The notes under the pieces are model-generated. The model saw only the letters and a list, made by a program, of their open reading frames with translations. It was not told the DNA's origin and searched no databases. From Winogradskyella psychrotolerans (GTDB lineage: Bacteria; Bacteroidota; Bacteroidia; Flavobacteriales; Flavobacteriaceae), in the NCBI RefSeq assembly GCF_018860545.1, contig NZ_JAHKPN010000011.1, positions 434,001-498,000 of the forward strand: DNA of 64,000 bases. Reading direction: 5' to 3'. Positions 19,629 through 28,825 of this stretch are shown here, piece after piece. How positions within the stretch are numbered: the first letter of the stretch is position 1; the number at the start of each line of letters is the position of its first letter. Position numbers and translations under genes: made by a program.

Positions 19629-20990
19629 TTAATTCTTTTTATATTTAAAGCCTAACTTATCTAAGCCTGTTTGTACATTTTTATTTTTCATAAATATATC
19701 CCACAACAAACCTGTTCTATAATTCTCTATCATTACAGGAATTGGTCCTTGATCGATAGCCAAATAGCGTGGCGTATACCAATTAGCTTCAAAACTAAAA
19801 GCGTCATAGGGTCCATACTTTCCCACTAAGCTATCATGATTTTTATAAATATTTTCTAAAACATTCATACTCTCTTTTGGAGTATATGGAAAAGACGATA
19901 GTGCCGCTGTTGGAGATATCACTCCGACATCACTTTCTGGCCTATGACCATGGTAACCTTTAACGGAATAGCTTGATGTTAACCCCCATAGACTATCTCC
20001 ATATCCTTTATAATGCTTTGGATTATCGACAGCGTACTTATAGTGTATTTTAGCCTGATTCTGAGTCAATTTCCAATAGTCTGCATATTGATCAGTTAAC
20101 CCATTTGGATTCAACCCTAAATATGAATAATGTGCCCAAAATAAGGGTCCAACAGAATGATTGTTATGCTCATAATAATTGAGCACAAGCTCTTCCCCAT
20201 AATATTTTTGATCAGATACAATTTTACCATTTCTTGCCCAACCTTTTTCGTAAACCGATTTACTAATTGGATGCGTTGGTGAGGCCGCTGCTAGGACATA
20301 CATAATTAAGCACTCATTATAACCACCAATTGGGAAATTCATATCCCAACCATAATTAGGTGACCAATGCCAATATAAAACGTCTTCACCGTCTTTAGTA
20401 TACCAATCCCATTCCACACTTTTCCAAAGCGCATCAATTTTAGCCACTAATTGCCTTTCTTTTTCGGTATCACCATTAAAATATTCAGCAACCGTTAGCA
20501 AGCCTTGTATTAGAAATGCGGTTTCTACCAAATCTCCGCCATCGTCTTTTTTACTAAAAGCAAGCACTTTACCTGTTTCACCATCTAACCAATGCGGCCA
20601 AGCACCGTGAAAACGATCAGCTTTTTCAAGAAAATCTACATTTTTAAGAAACCTATTTAAAGCCTCTTCCTTATTAATAAACCCTCTTTCAACACCCACT
20701 ATAATTGCCATCAAACCAAATCCACTACCACCAATTGTAACGGTTTGTTTTGGTGATAAGGCGTACTCATCATCCAAATGCAAACGCTCCCTAGCTAAGC
20801 CAGAATTAGGCTCCGCTCCTTCCCAAAAGTAATTGATTGTTTGGTACTGAATGGTGTCTAAAAGACTATTTTCAGTACGTTCAACCTCAGGTTGAAACAC
20901 CTCCTTTGGCAGTTGCTTTCCACCTTGTTTACAGGCAAAAATAGACAAGGCCATGATAAAAATGGTAATATACGATGCCGATAATTTCAT
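19629..20990 (-). CDS. GH144-like glucanase (PF10091 glycoamylase domain), lipoprotein, copy 1
   Basis: 453 residues with a lipobox (ALSIFAC). The same motif string as the next gene is present with local differences: VTIGGSGFGLMAI, RFHGAWPHWLDG, GGDLVETAFLIQGL, YWHWSPNYGWDMN, ISPTAALSSFPYTP, AIDQGPIPVMIENYRTGLLW. The two proteins align along their whole length, so this is a tandem duplication. It is the first enzyme gene after SusD, separated by 109 bp with a strong stem-loop. Predicted beta-1,2-glucan-type depolymerase; could also belong to a sister family with another linkage. Confidence 0.85.
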   Translation of the reverse strand: MKLSASYITIFIMALSIFACKQGGKQLPKEVFQPEVERTENSLLDTIQYQTINYFWEGAEPNSGLARERLHLDDEYALSPKQTVTIGGSGFGLMAIIVGVERGFINKEEALNRFLKNVDFLEKADRFHGAWPHWLDGETGKVLAFSKKDDGGDLVETAFLIQGLLTVAEYFNGDTEKERQLVAKIDALWKSVEWDWYTKDGEDVLYWHWSPNYGWDMNFPIGGYNECLIMYVLAAASPTHPISKSVYEKGWARNGKIVSDQKYYGEELVLNYYEHNNHSVGPLFWAHYSYLGLNPNGLTDQYADYWKLTQNQAKIHYKYAVDNPKHYKGYGDSLWGLTSSYSVKGYHGHRPESDVGVISPTAALSSFPYTPKESMNVLENIYKNHDSLVGKYGPYDAFSFEANWYTPRYLAIDQGPIPVMIENYRTGLLWDIFMKNKNVQTGLDKLGFKYKKN

Positions 20991-21004
20991 GTGTAATTTT
21001 TATA

Positions 21005-21044
21005 AATTTAACTGCACCTAATATGTTCTAGATGCAGTTAAATT
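21005..21044 (-). promoter_or_regulatory. 12-bp stem-loop between susD and the enzyme genes
   Basis: AATTTAACTGCA and TGCAGTTAAATT are perfect complements around a 16-nt loop. On the minus strand it is followed only by an A/T-rich stretch without a solid T-run. Such loops after susCD often set the step-down in expression between transport and enzyme genes by partial termination or mRNA end protection. Confidence 0.6.
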
Positions 21045-21099
21045 AAAGACTAATTCAAATAATAAAGCGTTTTAATTCTTCTGTCTTCTCATCCTAAAG

Positions 21100-22509
21100 T
21101 TACCAATTAGGATTTTGTGTCATCTCTGGAGTTTGGTTGATTTGTAATGATGGAATTGGGAACAACTCATGCTTACCTACTTCAAATGTTTTACCATTTG
21201 CGGCCATTGCACTTTGGGCTTCTCCAGTTCTAACAATATCAAACCATCTATCATGTTCAAAAGCCAATTCTAAGCGTCTTTCTTTCCAAATATCTTCGTA
21301 AGTTGGAGCAGAGATAGACTCAAGATCAACTCTATTTCTAACTCTGTTTAAAGGAGTCGCTGCATCAGCACCAACATGAAGAGCCGCTTCTGATTGAATT
21401 AATAAGACTTCAGCAAAACGAAGTATTCTAACATTTTTGTCTCCATCACTAGCTCCGGCACTAGCACTAGAATACGCTTTTTCACTATACATTGGATTTT
21501 CTGTAGAAGCACTCACTTCTCTTCCATCCCATAGTGTTTCACCTGCAAAAATGATTGTTGCATCTCTTCGAATGTTATCTCCTTCTGCATTAAAAGCATC
21601 TAATAGGTTTTGTGAAGGAATATTAAATCCCCATCCCCATCCACTAGTACCTCTGGCACCTTGAACTTGCGAATATTGTTGTACTCCATGGGCAATAGAC
21701 TCCCCTCTTCCTTGTACTTCAAAAAGAGACTCTATCCCATTTTCTTGAGATTCTCTCCACAACTCTTCGTAATTAGGAAATAAATCATAATCACCTCCTG
21801 TAACTACAGCAGTAGCCATATCATAAGAGTCTTGCCATTTTTCATCATATAAATATACTTTAGCAAGTAAAGCTTGAGCCGCTCCCTGAGTTGCTCTTCC
21901 TAAATCAGCACTTGCATATTCACTTTTCTTAGGCAATAGCTCAATTGCATCCAATAAATCTTGCTCAATAAATTCATAAACATCGTCCTTTGGTTGACGC
22001 ACTACATAATCAATATGCTGTAATGGCACATCTCCAAAAGAACGTACTAACCAAAAGTAGTTTAAAGCTCTTAAAAACTTAGCTTCTCCAATAAGTCTAT
22101 CTCTATAATCATGATCAGTTAAACCGTAATCTCCAGTATAGTTAATAGCAATACTCGCTCTACCTATACTTTTATACCAATGCTCCCACATGGCTAAAAT
22201 CGAAGGTCCTGTAGTTGTATGCTCTAAAGCATCTAGCAAGTGCTTATCTGTACCTGTATCTGATGCAGAACTTCCTTTATCAGCATTATCAGAGATAATT
22301 TCTGTAATTCCTAAATAAGAGAATGAATAATCCCAGTCCGTAAGCATACCATAGATTCCATTGACCATTTCTTCTGGTTCTACCACGTCTCCACTATCAG
22401 CGGCATCAATTTCCGCTCTACTATCTACGTCTAAATAATCATCGCTACAATTTGCTACCAAGAGCAAAGTGAAAAGCAACATTCCGAATTTTATTGTTTT
22501 TAGTTTCAT
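21100..22509 (-). CDS. susD: SusD-like glycan-binding lipoprotein (RagB/SusD family)
   Basis: 469 residues from the start chosen here (MKLKTIKFG). A longer frame starts at 22542 but would overlap the SusC end and put 11 unlikely residues before the signal peptide. Lipobox LLLVANC gives lipidated Cys21. SusD fold: TPR-rich alpha-helical, with LRALNYFWLVRSFGDVPL, ALLAKVYLYDEKWQDSYDMA, VLLIQSEAALH and WKERRLELAFEHDRWFDIVRTG, all typical. It forms the lid on the partner TonB-dependent transporter and binds oligosaccharide at the cell surface. Directly follows susC (13 nt). Confidence 0.95.
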   Translation of the reverse strand: MKLKTIKFGMLLFTLLLVANCSDDYLDVDSRAEIDAADSGDVVEPEEMVNGIYGMLTDWDYSFSYLGITEIISDNADKGSSASDTGTDKHLLDALEHTTTGPSILAMWEHWYKSIGRASIAINYTGDYGLTDHDYRDRLIGEAKFLRALNYFWLVRSFGDVPLQHIDYVVRQPKDDVYEFIEQDLLDAIELLPKKSEYASADLGRATQGAAQALLAKVYLYDEKWQDSYDMATAVVTGGDYDLFPNYEELWRESQENGIESLFEVQGRGESIAHGVQQYSQVQGARGTSGWGWGFNIPSQNLLDAFNAEGDNIRRDATIIFAGETLWDGREVSASTENPMYSEKAYSSASAGASDGDKNVRILRFAEVLLIQSEAALHVGADAATPLNRVRNRVDLESISAPTYEDIWKERRLELAFEHDRWFDIVRTGEAQSAMAANGKTFEVGKHELFPIPSLQINQTPEMTQNPNW

Positions 22510-22522
22510 CTTCAATTTTTTT

Positions 22523-25500
22523 TTATAGTTCAATATTAACACCGAATAAAAATGTTTTAAGCGTAGGATATGCAGATAGCTCTATACCACCTGTACCAGC
22601 AGAAGACCCAATAATTTCTGGAGTAAATCCTGAATATTTTGTAAACATGAATGGGTTCTGTGCCGTAGCATAAAGTCGTACTGAACTTACACCTTTTATA
22701 ACATCTTTTAATGTATATCCTAAAGTTATGTTGTTGATTCTAAAATAATCACCATCCTCTAAGTAATAGCTAGACGCATATGAATCTCTATTGGCACCTG
22801 GATCAGAATTTGTAGACCCTTCACCAGTCCATCTATAGTTAAATACGTCTTCAGCTATATTTTCACCACCATTAATACGCGTTCCTTTTAGTCCATTATA
22901 TATTTTATTACCTCCAGCACCATAACCTTCGATAATTAAATCTACATTTTTATAATTTAAACCTAAAGAGAGTCCATATGAGTAGGTTGGCAAATAAGAA
23001 CCAAAGAATTTTTTATCCTTATCATCAATAATACCATCATCATTTAAATCTGAATACTTTAAGTGCCCAGGTAATGCCCCTGAAATACTGGCTCCATTAT
23101 CAATCTCTTCTTGATTTTGCCAAACACCTTCAACATCATACATCCACCAAGAATACAAAGGCTGTCCTTCTTCTAAACGTTTTGTGATTTGACCATTACC
23201 TAAGCTCCCTCCTACTTGTCCATCATAGGCAGATTTAACGTTTTCAACATTATTTTTATTGGTAGAAAATATAGCTCCAATGTTATAAGACAAATCATCC
23301 GTAATATTGTCTCTCCATTTTAAATCAATTTCAATACCTTTATTAGTCACTTCTGCGCCATGGTCATAAAAACTACCAGAACCTTCTGTTGTATAAATAG
23401 GTGTCACTAATAAAATAGCATTTTTAGTATTTCTATTGTAGTAATTAAATTCTGCATTCAATCTACTGTCAAACGCTGATAAATTAAAACCGGCATTTAG
23501 TTCTTCAGTAATTTCCCAAGAAATCGGAAGAATCTCTGCTCCATATGCAGCACCAAACACTAAATCTTGATTTGCACCAAACACATAGTTTACACTGCTA
23601 CTACCCGTACTAGTTGTTATTGTGGATTGATTAAACGGCACTCTTGAGTTACCTACTTGTCCCCAACCCGCTTTTAATTTAAGGAAATCAATAAATGAAA
23701 CATTAAAAAAGTCTTCATTTGAAATTGACCATCCTGCACTCACTGCTGGAAAGTTGTCAAAATAATCTTCGTTAGTATCATTCTTAAAATTACTAGTACC
23801 ATCTCTTCTGATATTTGCTTGCAAGAAATACTTACCATCGTAATTATACATTACTCTACCAAAATAAGATTGCTCTCTTGTTGGAGTAGAGTAATATTGA
23901 GACACCACTTTTTCATAGCCATCATCAGCAAAATTAATACTCCAGTAATTTTCTTGAGAAGGCACTCCGTACCCTAATGCATACATTGTAAAAACGTCAT
24001 TTCTTTGTCCTCTTGACAATCCTGCAACAGCATTAAGGTTATGCACAGAATTAAATGTTTTGTCATAAGTTAAAAATCCTTCTAAATTGTATCTATAACT
24101 TTCTGAACTTGTATACGACAAACTATTATCTGCATAGGTGGTAACTTCAGGATTATTATCTTGGTTAATCTGAAATTCTTCATCTGTCCTAGTAGGATCA
24201 CTGATTAACCATAGGGCTCTTGTATCATTAAAGCTTCGACTTTTAGAATACGATTTTGTCCCTGTATATCTACCAGAAACCTTTAAATCATCGGTAATAT
24301 TAAAATCTGCTTGAAAACTCCCCTGTAAATCAGTAGTATTATTCTCTTGGTTTGTATATTCTACTGCAGCTACTGGGTTACCGACTGAATTTAGAGACCC
24401 AATGACATCTGTACTCGCTCCTAAATATGTAGCTATACCAGTTGTTTGGTTCCAATATGATTGACCATATTGACCACTTTCATAATAGACAGGTATAACT
24501 GGTGCTTGTCTATAAGCTGAATTAAACGCAGAAAACGGCTTAGGCAACGATTTAATAAAAGAAGCGCTTAAATTAGTACTAAGCGTCAATCGATCTTCAA
24601 ACAAATCGACACTATTGTTAGCTCTAATAGTATTTCTGTTATAATCATGATCATCTAAAACACCATCTTCAGTATAATTATTAAAACTAAAAAAGTACTT
24701 TATATCATCGCTCGCTCCAGAGATTGCTACATTATTAGAATTACTAAATCCAATATCCGTTAATTCCTCATACCAATCCGTATCATAAGGTTGGTCAGGT
24801 GACAAAAATGTAGTTTCACCACTCATCATCTGGTTTTCATTAAAGTACCTTACGTATTGACTAGAGTTAGCCATTTCCACAGCATTCAACATTGATTTAG
24901 CACCGTAATACGAGGATAATTCAATTTTCATTTTTCCCTTTTTACCACTTTTAGTCGTTACAATCACAACACCATTAGCAGCATTCATACCATAAATACT
25001 CGCAGATGCAGCATCTTTTAGGACATCAAAAGTTTCAATATCATCTGGATTAATATTGGTAATACTGTTCACTTGTACACCATCTACAATATATAGTATA
25101 TCACTTCCTGAAGATGCTGTTCCGATACCTCTAATAATTATATTAGGCTCGCTTCCCGGTGCATTGGTATTCACAATATTTACACCTGTCATTTTTCCTT
25201 GAATAGACTGAAGTGCATTTACAGCAGGCTGCTTTGTTATTTCAGCACCAGAAACACTAGCGATTGCACCCGTTACCTCTTTACGTTTTTGAGTACCATA
25301 ACCGATAACGACCACTTCACTAAGACTTTCTACATCGTCAACTAGTGCAACGTCGATATTTGTTTCATCTTCAATGGTAATAATTACTGTCTCAAAACCA
25401 ATATAGCTATATTCTACTTGGTCTCCTCTATTTACTAATAAAGAGTATGCACCTTCAAAATCTGAAGTGGTACCTGTACTCGTGCCTTTAATTATAATAC

Positions 25501-25621
25501 TGACTCCTGGCAAAGGCATTGCATCATTTTTACTTGTTACAACTCCATTAATTTCAATTTGCTGTGCCATAGCACAAATTGAAACAAAGAGCATCAACAA
25601 TAGACTGATTTTTGTTTTCAT
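22523..25621 (-). CDS. susC: SusC-like TonB-dependent outer-membrane glycan transporter
   Basis: 1032 residues with a signal peptide (MKTKISLLLMLFVSICAMAQ). Carboxypeptidase-regulatory-like domain at about 22-100 (INGVVTSKNDAMPLPGVSI... SYIGFET), then the SEVVVIGYGTQ TonB-interaction region, plug domain (QGKMTGVNI, IRGIGT, ILYIVDGVQ, IDVLKDAASASIYG) and a 22-strand barrel ending in an aromatic-rich segment. It imports oligosaccharides released at the surface, powered by TonB. It lies behind the 250-bp region with phased repeats and directly downstream of the sensor-regulator, the standard order of a regulated SusCD locus. Confidence 0.96.
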   Translation of the reverse strand: MKTKISLLLMLFVSICAMAQQIEINGVVTSKNDAMPLPGVSIIIKGTSTGTTSDFEGAYSLLVNRGDQVEYSYIGFETVIITIEDETNIDVALVDDVESLSEVVVIGYGTQKRKEVTGAIASVSGAEITKQPAVNALQSIQGKMTGVNIVNTNAPGSEPNIIIRGIGTASSGSDILYIVDGVQVNSITNINPDDIETFDVLKDAASASIYGMNAANGVVIVTTKSGKKGKMKIELSSYYGAKSMLNAVEMANSSQYVRYFNENQMMSGETTFLSPDQPYDTDWYEELTDIGFSNSNNVAISGASDDIKYFFSFNNYTEDGVLDDHDYNRNTIRANNSVDLFEDRLTLSTNLSASFIKSLPKPFSAFNSAYRQAPVIPVYYESGQYGQSYWNQTTGIATYLGASTDVIGSLNSVGNPVAAVEYTNQENNTTDLQGSFQADFNITDDLKVSGRYTGTKSYSKSRSFNDTRALWLISDPTRTDEEFQINQDNNPEVTTYADNSLSYTSSESYRYNLEGFLTYDKTFNSVHNLNAVAGLSRGQRNDVFTMYALGYGVPSQENYWSINFADDGYEKVVSQYYSTPTREQSYFGRVMYNYDGKYFLQANIRRDGTSNFKNDTNEDYFDNFPAVSAGWSISNEDFFNVSFIDFLKLKAGWGQVGNSRVPFNQSTITTSTGSSSVNYVFGANQDLVFGAAYGAEILPISWEITEELNAGFNLSAFDSRLNAEFNYYNRNTKNAILLVTPIYTTEGSGSFYDHGAEVTNKGIEIDLKWRDNITDDLSYNIGAIFSTNKNNVENVKSAYDGQVGGSLGNGQITKRLEEGQPLYSWWMYDVEGVWQNQEEIDNGASISGALPGHLKYSDLNDDGIIDDKDKKFFGSYLPTYSYGLSLGLNYKNVDLIIEGYGAGGNKIYNGLKGTRINGGENIAEDVFNYRWTGEGSTNSDPGANRDSYASSYYLEDGDYFRINNITLGYTLKDVIKGVSSVRLYATAQNPFMFTKYSGFTPEIIGSSAGTGGIELSAYPTLKTFLFGVNIEL

Positions 25622-25717
25622 AAAATTGATTACTATTTAAATTAGACTGTTAGTTTATTTGAGTGACCAAGTTATAATCAAATGTTAAACTCTGTTAACA
25701 TCTATTTACATTTTAAT

Positions 25718-25866
25718 TACGTCATGTGTAATCTAGAATGTTAAGAAGTCTTAAGAAAACACCATTTGACGTACCATAAAGCTATAAAAAAAACGTTATA
25801 GTAGAACGGTAAATTGCAAAGTGACGTAGTAATGACGTAGTTGAAAGTAGGAATAAAGTAGGAATA
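25718..25866. promoter_or_regulatory. Phased direct repeats upstream of susC (candidate regulator binding region)
   Basis: TGACGTA occurs at 25767-25773, 25822-25828 and 25833-25839, and inverted at 25718-25724. The last two extend to TGACGTAGT (25822-25830, 25833-25841) and are 11 bp apart. A second pair, AGTAGGAATA at 25846-25855 and 25857-25866, is also 11 bp apart. An 11-bp period puts each pair on one face of the helix, as expected for a dimer on direct repeats. The region sits between the regulator stop codon and susC. Confidence 0.6.
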
Positions 25867-25871
25867 CGTAC

Positions 25872-28679
25872 CTAATTTTTAATATTTAACAAATAATCCA
25901 CCAAAGAAATATCATTTTCTAAGTTCAGTTTCTTTTTTAAACGATATCTATGCGTTTCAACCCCTCTTACTGAGATATTCATAAGTGGTGCAATCTCTTT
26001 TGAAGATAAATTCATTTTGATGTAGGCACAAATCTTTAAATCTTTAGGAGTAAGCACCTCGTGTTTTGCTTTTAGCACTTCAAAAAACTCATCGTGTACT
26101 TGGCTAAAATTATTTTCAAAAACCTCCCATTCATCTTTTAATACAATTGAATTATCTAATTTCTTTACAATCTTTTTATAGGAATAGTAATTATTAAAGC
26201 CATCTTTATTTACCATTAAATCCTTTTTGATGTCCTGAAGTGTTTCATTCTTCTTCACCAAAGCCATAGCATTATTGGCTAATTGTTTACTTTTTAGCTT
26301 AATCTCATTTTGTAAAGATTCATTTTTAAGTTGAATAATGCGCTTTTCATTCTCTAATGTTTGTTCCCGAAGTAATTTCTGTTGCTCTTTTTGATATTTG
26401 ATTTTAATTAAACGCTGTTCTTTTACAATTTTTTTGTTGTGAAGCGTATAAAATATAAATATGATTAATCCCGCCAAAAGGAAATACAAGAAATAGCCAA
26501 GTGTATCTCTATACCAAGGAGGGTAAACTTCAATCTCTAATAATTGAACCGGAGATACATTTCCAGCATTATCACTTGCTCGAAATGACAAAACATGATC
26601 TCCATCTATAAGATTTGAAAATTCCACCTTGTTACCATCAATTTTAGACCACAATACATCATCTTCAGAGGTATTATCTTCAGAAATACTATACTCAAAG
26701 AAATGATTAAGCGACTTTGAAGAGGACAATTCAATGGTAATACTTTCTTTAAACTTAAACTCAATCTCTCCATTATCAATATCAGTCAGATTAACAGAGG
26801 AATCACTTATTAAAATAGACTCGATATTTGGTTTATACAAATTAGTGTCCATAGCAGGAGTGCTATTGATGACCATAAAACCATTATCAAGATTTAAAGC
26901 ATAGTTGGAATCATTCACCCTAGATACGTTTTCGTACCCAACAATGTATCTGTTTTTCAAAAATACATCGTTAAGAAAAAATTCATCGTTCTTGGAATCA
27001 AAAGACTTAAATTTTATAAATCCATCTTTATTTTTCAGTGCAATAAGATCTGTATTATCATCAGATATGATATAACTGTTCTTACCAAGCAAATTGTTGA
27101 GCAATTCATACGGCACTATAGAATCTAAGATAGGCTCGTACTTTTGCCAACCCTCATTAGATTTAAAGCTAATATTATTCCGAATATTATACACTCTTAC
27201 ATTATAATTAGAACTTATTCCTTTATCATGATAGTCTTTTACCGCAGTAATAGCATTGTAATCATCATCAAAATTTACTTTATAAACTCCTTTTGTTGCA
27301 TGAGCCACCCATGCTGTATGCGGATTTTCAAACACCAAGAAACGCGAAGGAATGGTGGTTTTACCTAAGTGCTTTACATGCCATTCTCCTGATATTTTTT
27401 CAAATTTCACTAAACCCGAATATGTCCCTTGAATATAAGTATGCTCTCTTTCAGGCACTTTTTTTATAGTCCAACCACCAGTGTATGAAGAAATATTAGT
27501 AAACTGATCCTTGTCAACTATAAATGTTCCTTCATTGTGACCACAAAAAAGTTGATCTTCAATGACCTCTAAATCCCAAACTTGTCCTTGAGATCCTTCA
27601 ATAAATTGTAGCTTCTCGTTGTCATCTAACCAAAATAATCCTGTATTGCTTCCAATGTAAATAACTTCTTTGAATTTTACAACGTCGTATACAGCACCTA
27701 ACTTACCTGAAACATCATTGAAAAAGTAGTTACTACTGTTTAGTTCTATATTAGCAATACCATTATCTAGACCTAACCAAAGATTACCAGTATTATCAAC
27801 AGACTGCCCTAAAATGGTATTATTAAATAAGCCATTTTCTTTACTAATATGAAACTTAGATTTTCCAGAATTATCCGTTAAGTATACGCCATCCTTTATA
27901 GTACCAAAAACCATATCTCCATTGGCTAGAACAGAAAATTCATTTAATTGTTGACGCTGAATTTGTTCATTAATTTCAAAATTAGTTGGAACCAACTGAT
28001 CATTATCTAAGAAGAAACTGCCTTTTAGCGATGTCATCAATAACAATTTCCCTTGATACTTATTGATGGAAATAATTTTGGTATCTAATAATTTGTTATT
28101 AAAATAGAACGGTTCTAACGTGTTTCCTTTTAATAAAAAGACCCCTTCATTTAAAGTACTCACATAAGTATTATCTTCAACAACACTACAGGATATTATA
28201 ACCGAACCAGGTCTTAATTGAATAACATTTTCAAAATCGTAGATATAGATATTTAAAAAAGACCTAAAAATAATCTTACCATTGAAACTTATTATTTCCC
28301 ATATTTCTTCGTTAGGCGAGATGAGATCGGGAATCATCTCACTTAAAGAAAAATATTTTAAAACCCCAAAGTCATTGTGTTTCCAGTAACCAAATTCCTC
28401 ATAAGACCCTGTATAAACTATATCGTCTACAGCTAATACAGATCTAACAATCGTCTTATTAGGTAAAGGATAAAATTTCCACACCAGAGCATCATACTCT
28501 AATAAACCACTATTATTTGCGACATACACCTTGCCGTTGTCTGCTCTAGAAATATCCCAATTTTGGTTACCAGCTTTATACTCAGCTAAGGTATAATTAT
28601 GGATACTAGGTGTGAATTGGCTATAACAATTTGAAGAAAAAGCAATTAAGAAAAGTAAAAAAAATAACGATTTTTTCAT
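25872..28679 (-). CDS. Membrane-bound sensor/regulator: beta-propeller, triple-Y domain, TM helix, LuxR-type HTH
   Basis: About 935 residues from the ATG giving a clean signal peptide (MKKSLFFLLFLIAFSSNCYS); an ATG 12 bp upstream is possible. Periplasmic part: repeated WDISRADNGKVYVAN- and NTGNLWLGLDNGI-like two-component propeller blades to about 620, then a Y_Y_Y domain (about 650-725, ending VYPPWYRDTLGY). One TM helix (about 735-755), a charged coiled coil, and a LuxR/GerE helix-turn-helix at the C-terminus (LTPKDLKICAYIKMNLSSKEIAPLMNIS, VETHRYRLKKKL). No histidine kinase or receiver domain is present. It probably senses an oligosaccharide in the periplasm and directly controls susC downstream. 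Confidence 0.88.
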   Translation of the reverse strand: MKKSLFFLLFLIAFSSNCYSQFTPSIHNYTLAEYKAGNQNWDISRADNGKVYVANNSGLLEYDALVWKFYPLPNKTIVRSVLAVDDIVYTGSYEEFGYWKHNDFGVLKYFSLSEMIPDLISPNEEIWEIISFNGKIIFRSFLNIYIYDFENVIQLRPGSVIISCSVVEDNTYVSTLNEGVFLLKGNTLEPFYFNNKLLDTKIISINKYQGKLLLMTSLKGSFFLDNDQLVPTNFEINEQIQRQQLNEFSVLANGDMVFGTIKDGVYLTDNSGKSKFHISKENGLFNNTILGQSVDNTGNLWLGLDNGIANIELNSSNYFFNDVSGKLGAVYDVVKFKEVIYIGSNTGLFWLDDNEKLQFIEGSQGQVWDLEVIEDQLFCGHNEGTFIVDKDQFTNISSYTGGWTIKKVPEREHTYIQGTYSGLVKFEKISGEWHVKHLGKTTIPSRFLVFENPHTAWVAHATKGVYKVNFDDDYNAITAVKDYHDKGISSNYNVRVYNIRNNISFKSNEGWQKYEPILDSIVPYELLNNLLGKNSYIISDDNTDLIALKNKDGFIKFKSFDSKNDEFFLNDVFLKNRYIVGYENVSRVNDSNYALNLDNGFMVINSTPAMDTNLYKPNIESILISDSSVNLTDIDNGEIEFKFKESITIELSSSKSLNHFFEYSISEDNTSEDDVLWSKIDGNKVEFSNLIDGDHVLSFRASDNAGNVSPVQLLEIEVYPPWYRDTLGYFLYFLLAGLIIFIFYTLHNKKIVKEQRLIKIKYQKEQQKLLREQTLENEKRIIQLKNESLQNEIKLKSKQLANNAMALVKKNETLQDIKKDLMVNKDGFNNYYSYKKIVKKLDNSIVLKDEWEVFENNFSQVHDEFFEVLKAKHEVLTPKDLKICAYIKMNLSSKEIAPLMNISVRGVETHRYRLKKKLNLENDISLVDYLLNIKN

Positions 28680-28767
28680 GCAATACACCATATATAAAAT
28701 TTAAGAAAATGCTTTAAAAATAAGCATTTCATTCAACGTAACTCTAGAAAAAGCAAAAATTCATCAT

Positions 28768-28800
28768 CAAAAAAAAGACCCAACCTAAGCTGAGCCTTTC
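28768..28800 (-). terminator. Terminator of the fasciclin gene
   Basis: On the minus strand AGGCTCAGC, loop TTAG, GTTGGGTCT forms a 9-bp stem with three G-T pairs (28776-28797), followed by eight T. It lies 26 bp after the fasciclin stop. Confidence 0.7.
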
Positions 28801-28825
28801 ATAAATTAATACTAAAACTTTATAA

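Noticed and set aside
21100..22542. SusD start at the upstream ATG (22542)
   Set aside because: It would overlap the susC end and place 11 residues before an otherwise perfect lipoprotein signal peptide; 22509 is preferred.
1458..25621. Laminarin or alginate utilisation locus
   Set aside because: No GH16, GH17, GH30, PL6, PL7 or PL17 genes; the enzyme set fits another, GH144-centred substrate.
25679..25687. TAACATTTG on the minus strand as the susC -7 box
   Set aside because: Has three bases between TA and TTTG instead of two and no TTG at the -33 distance; too weak to call.
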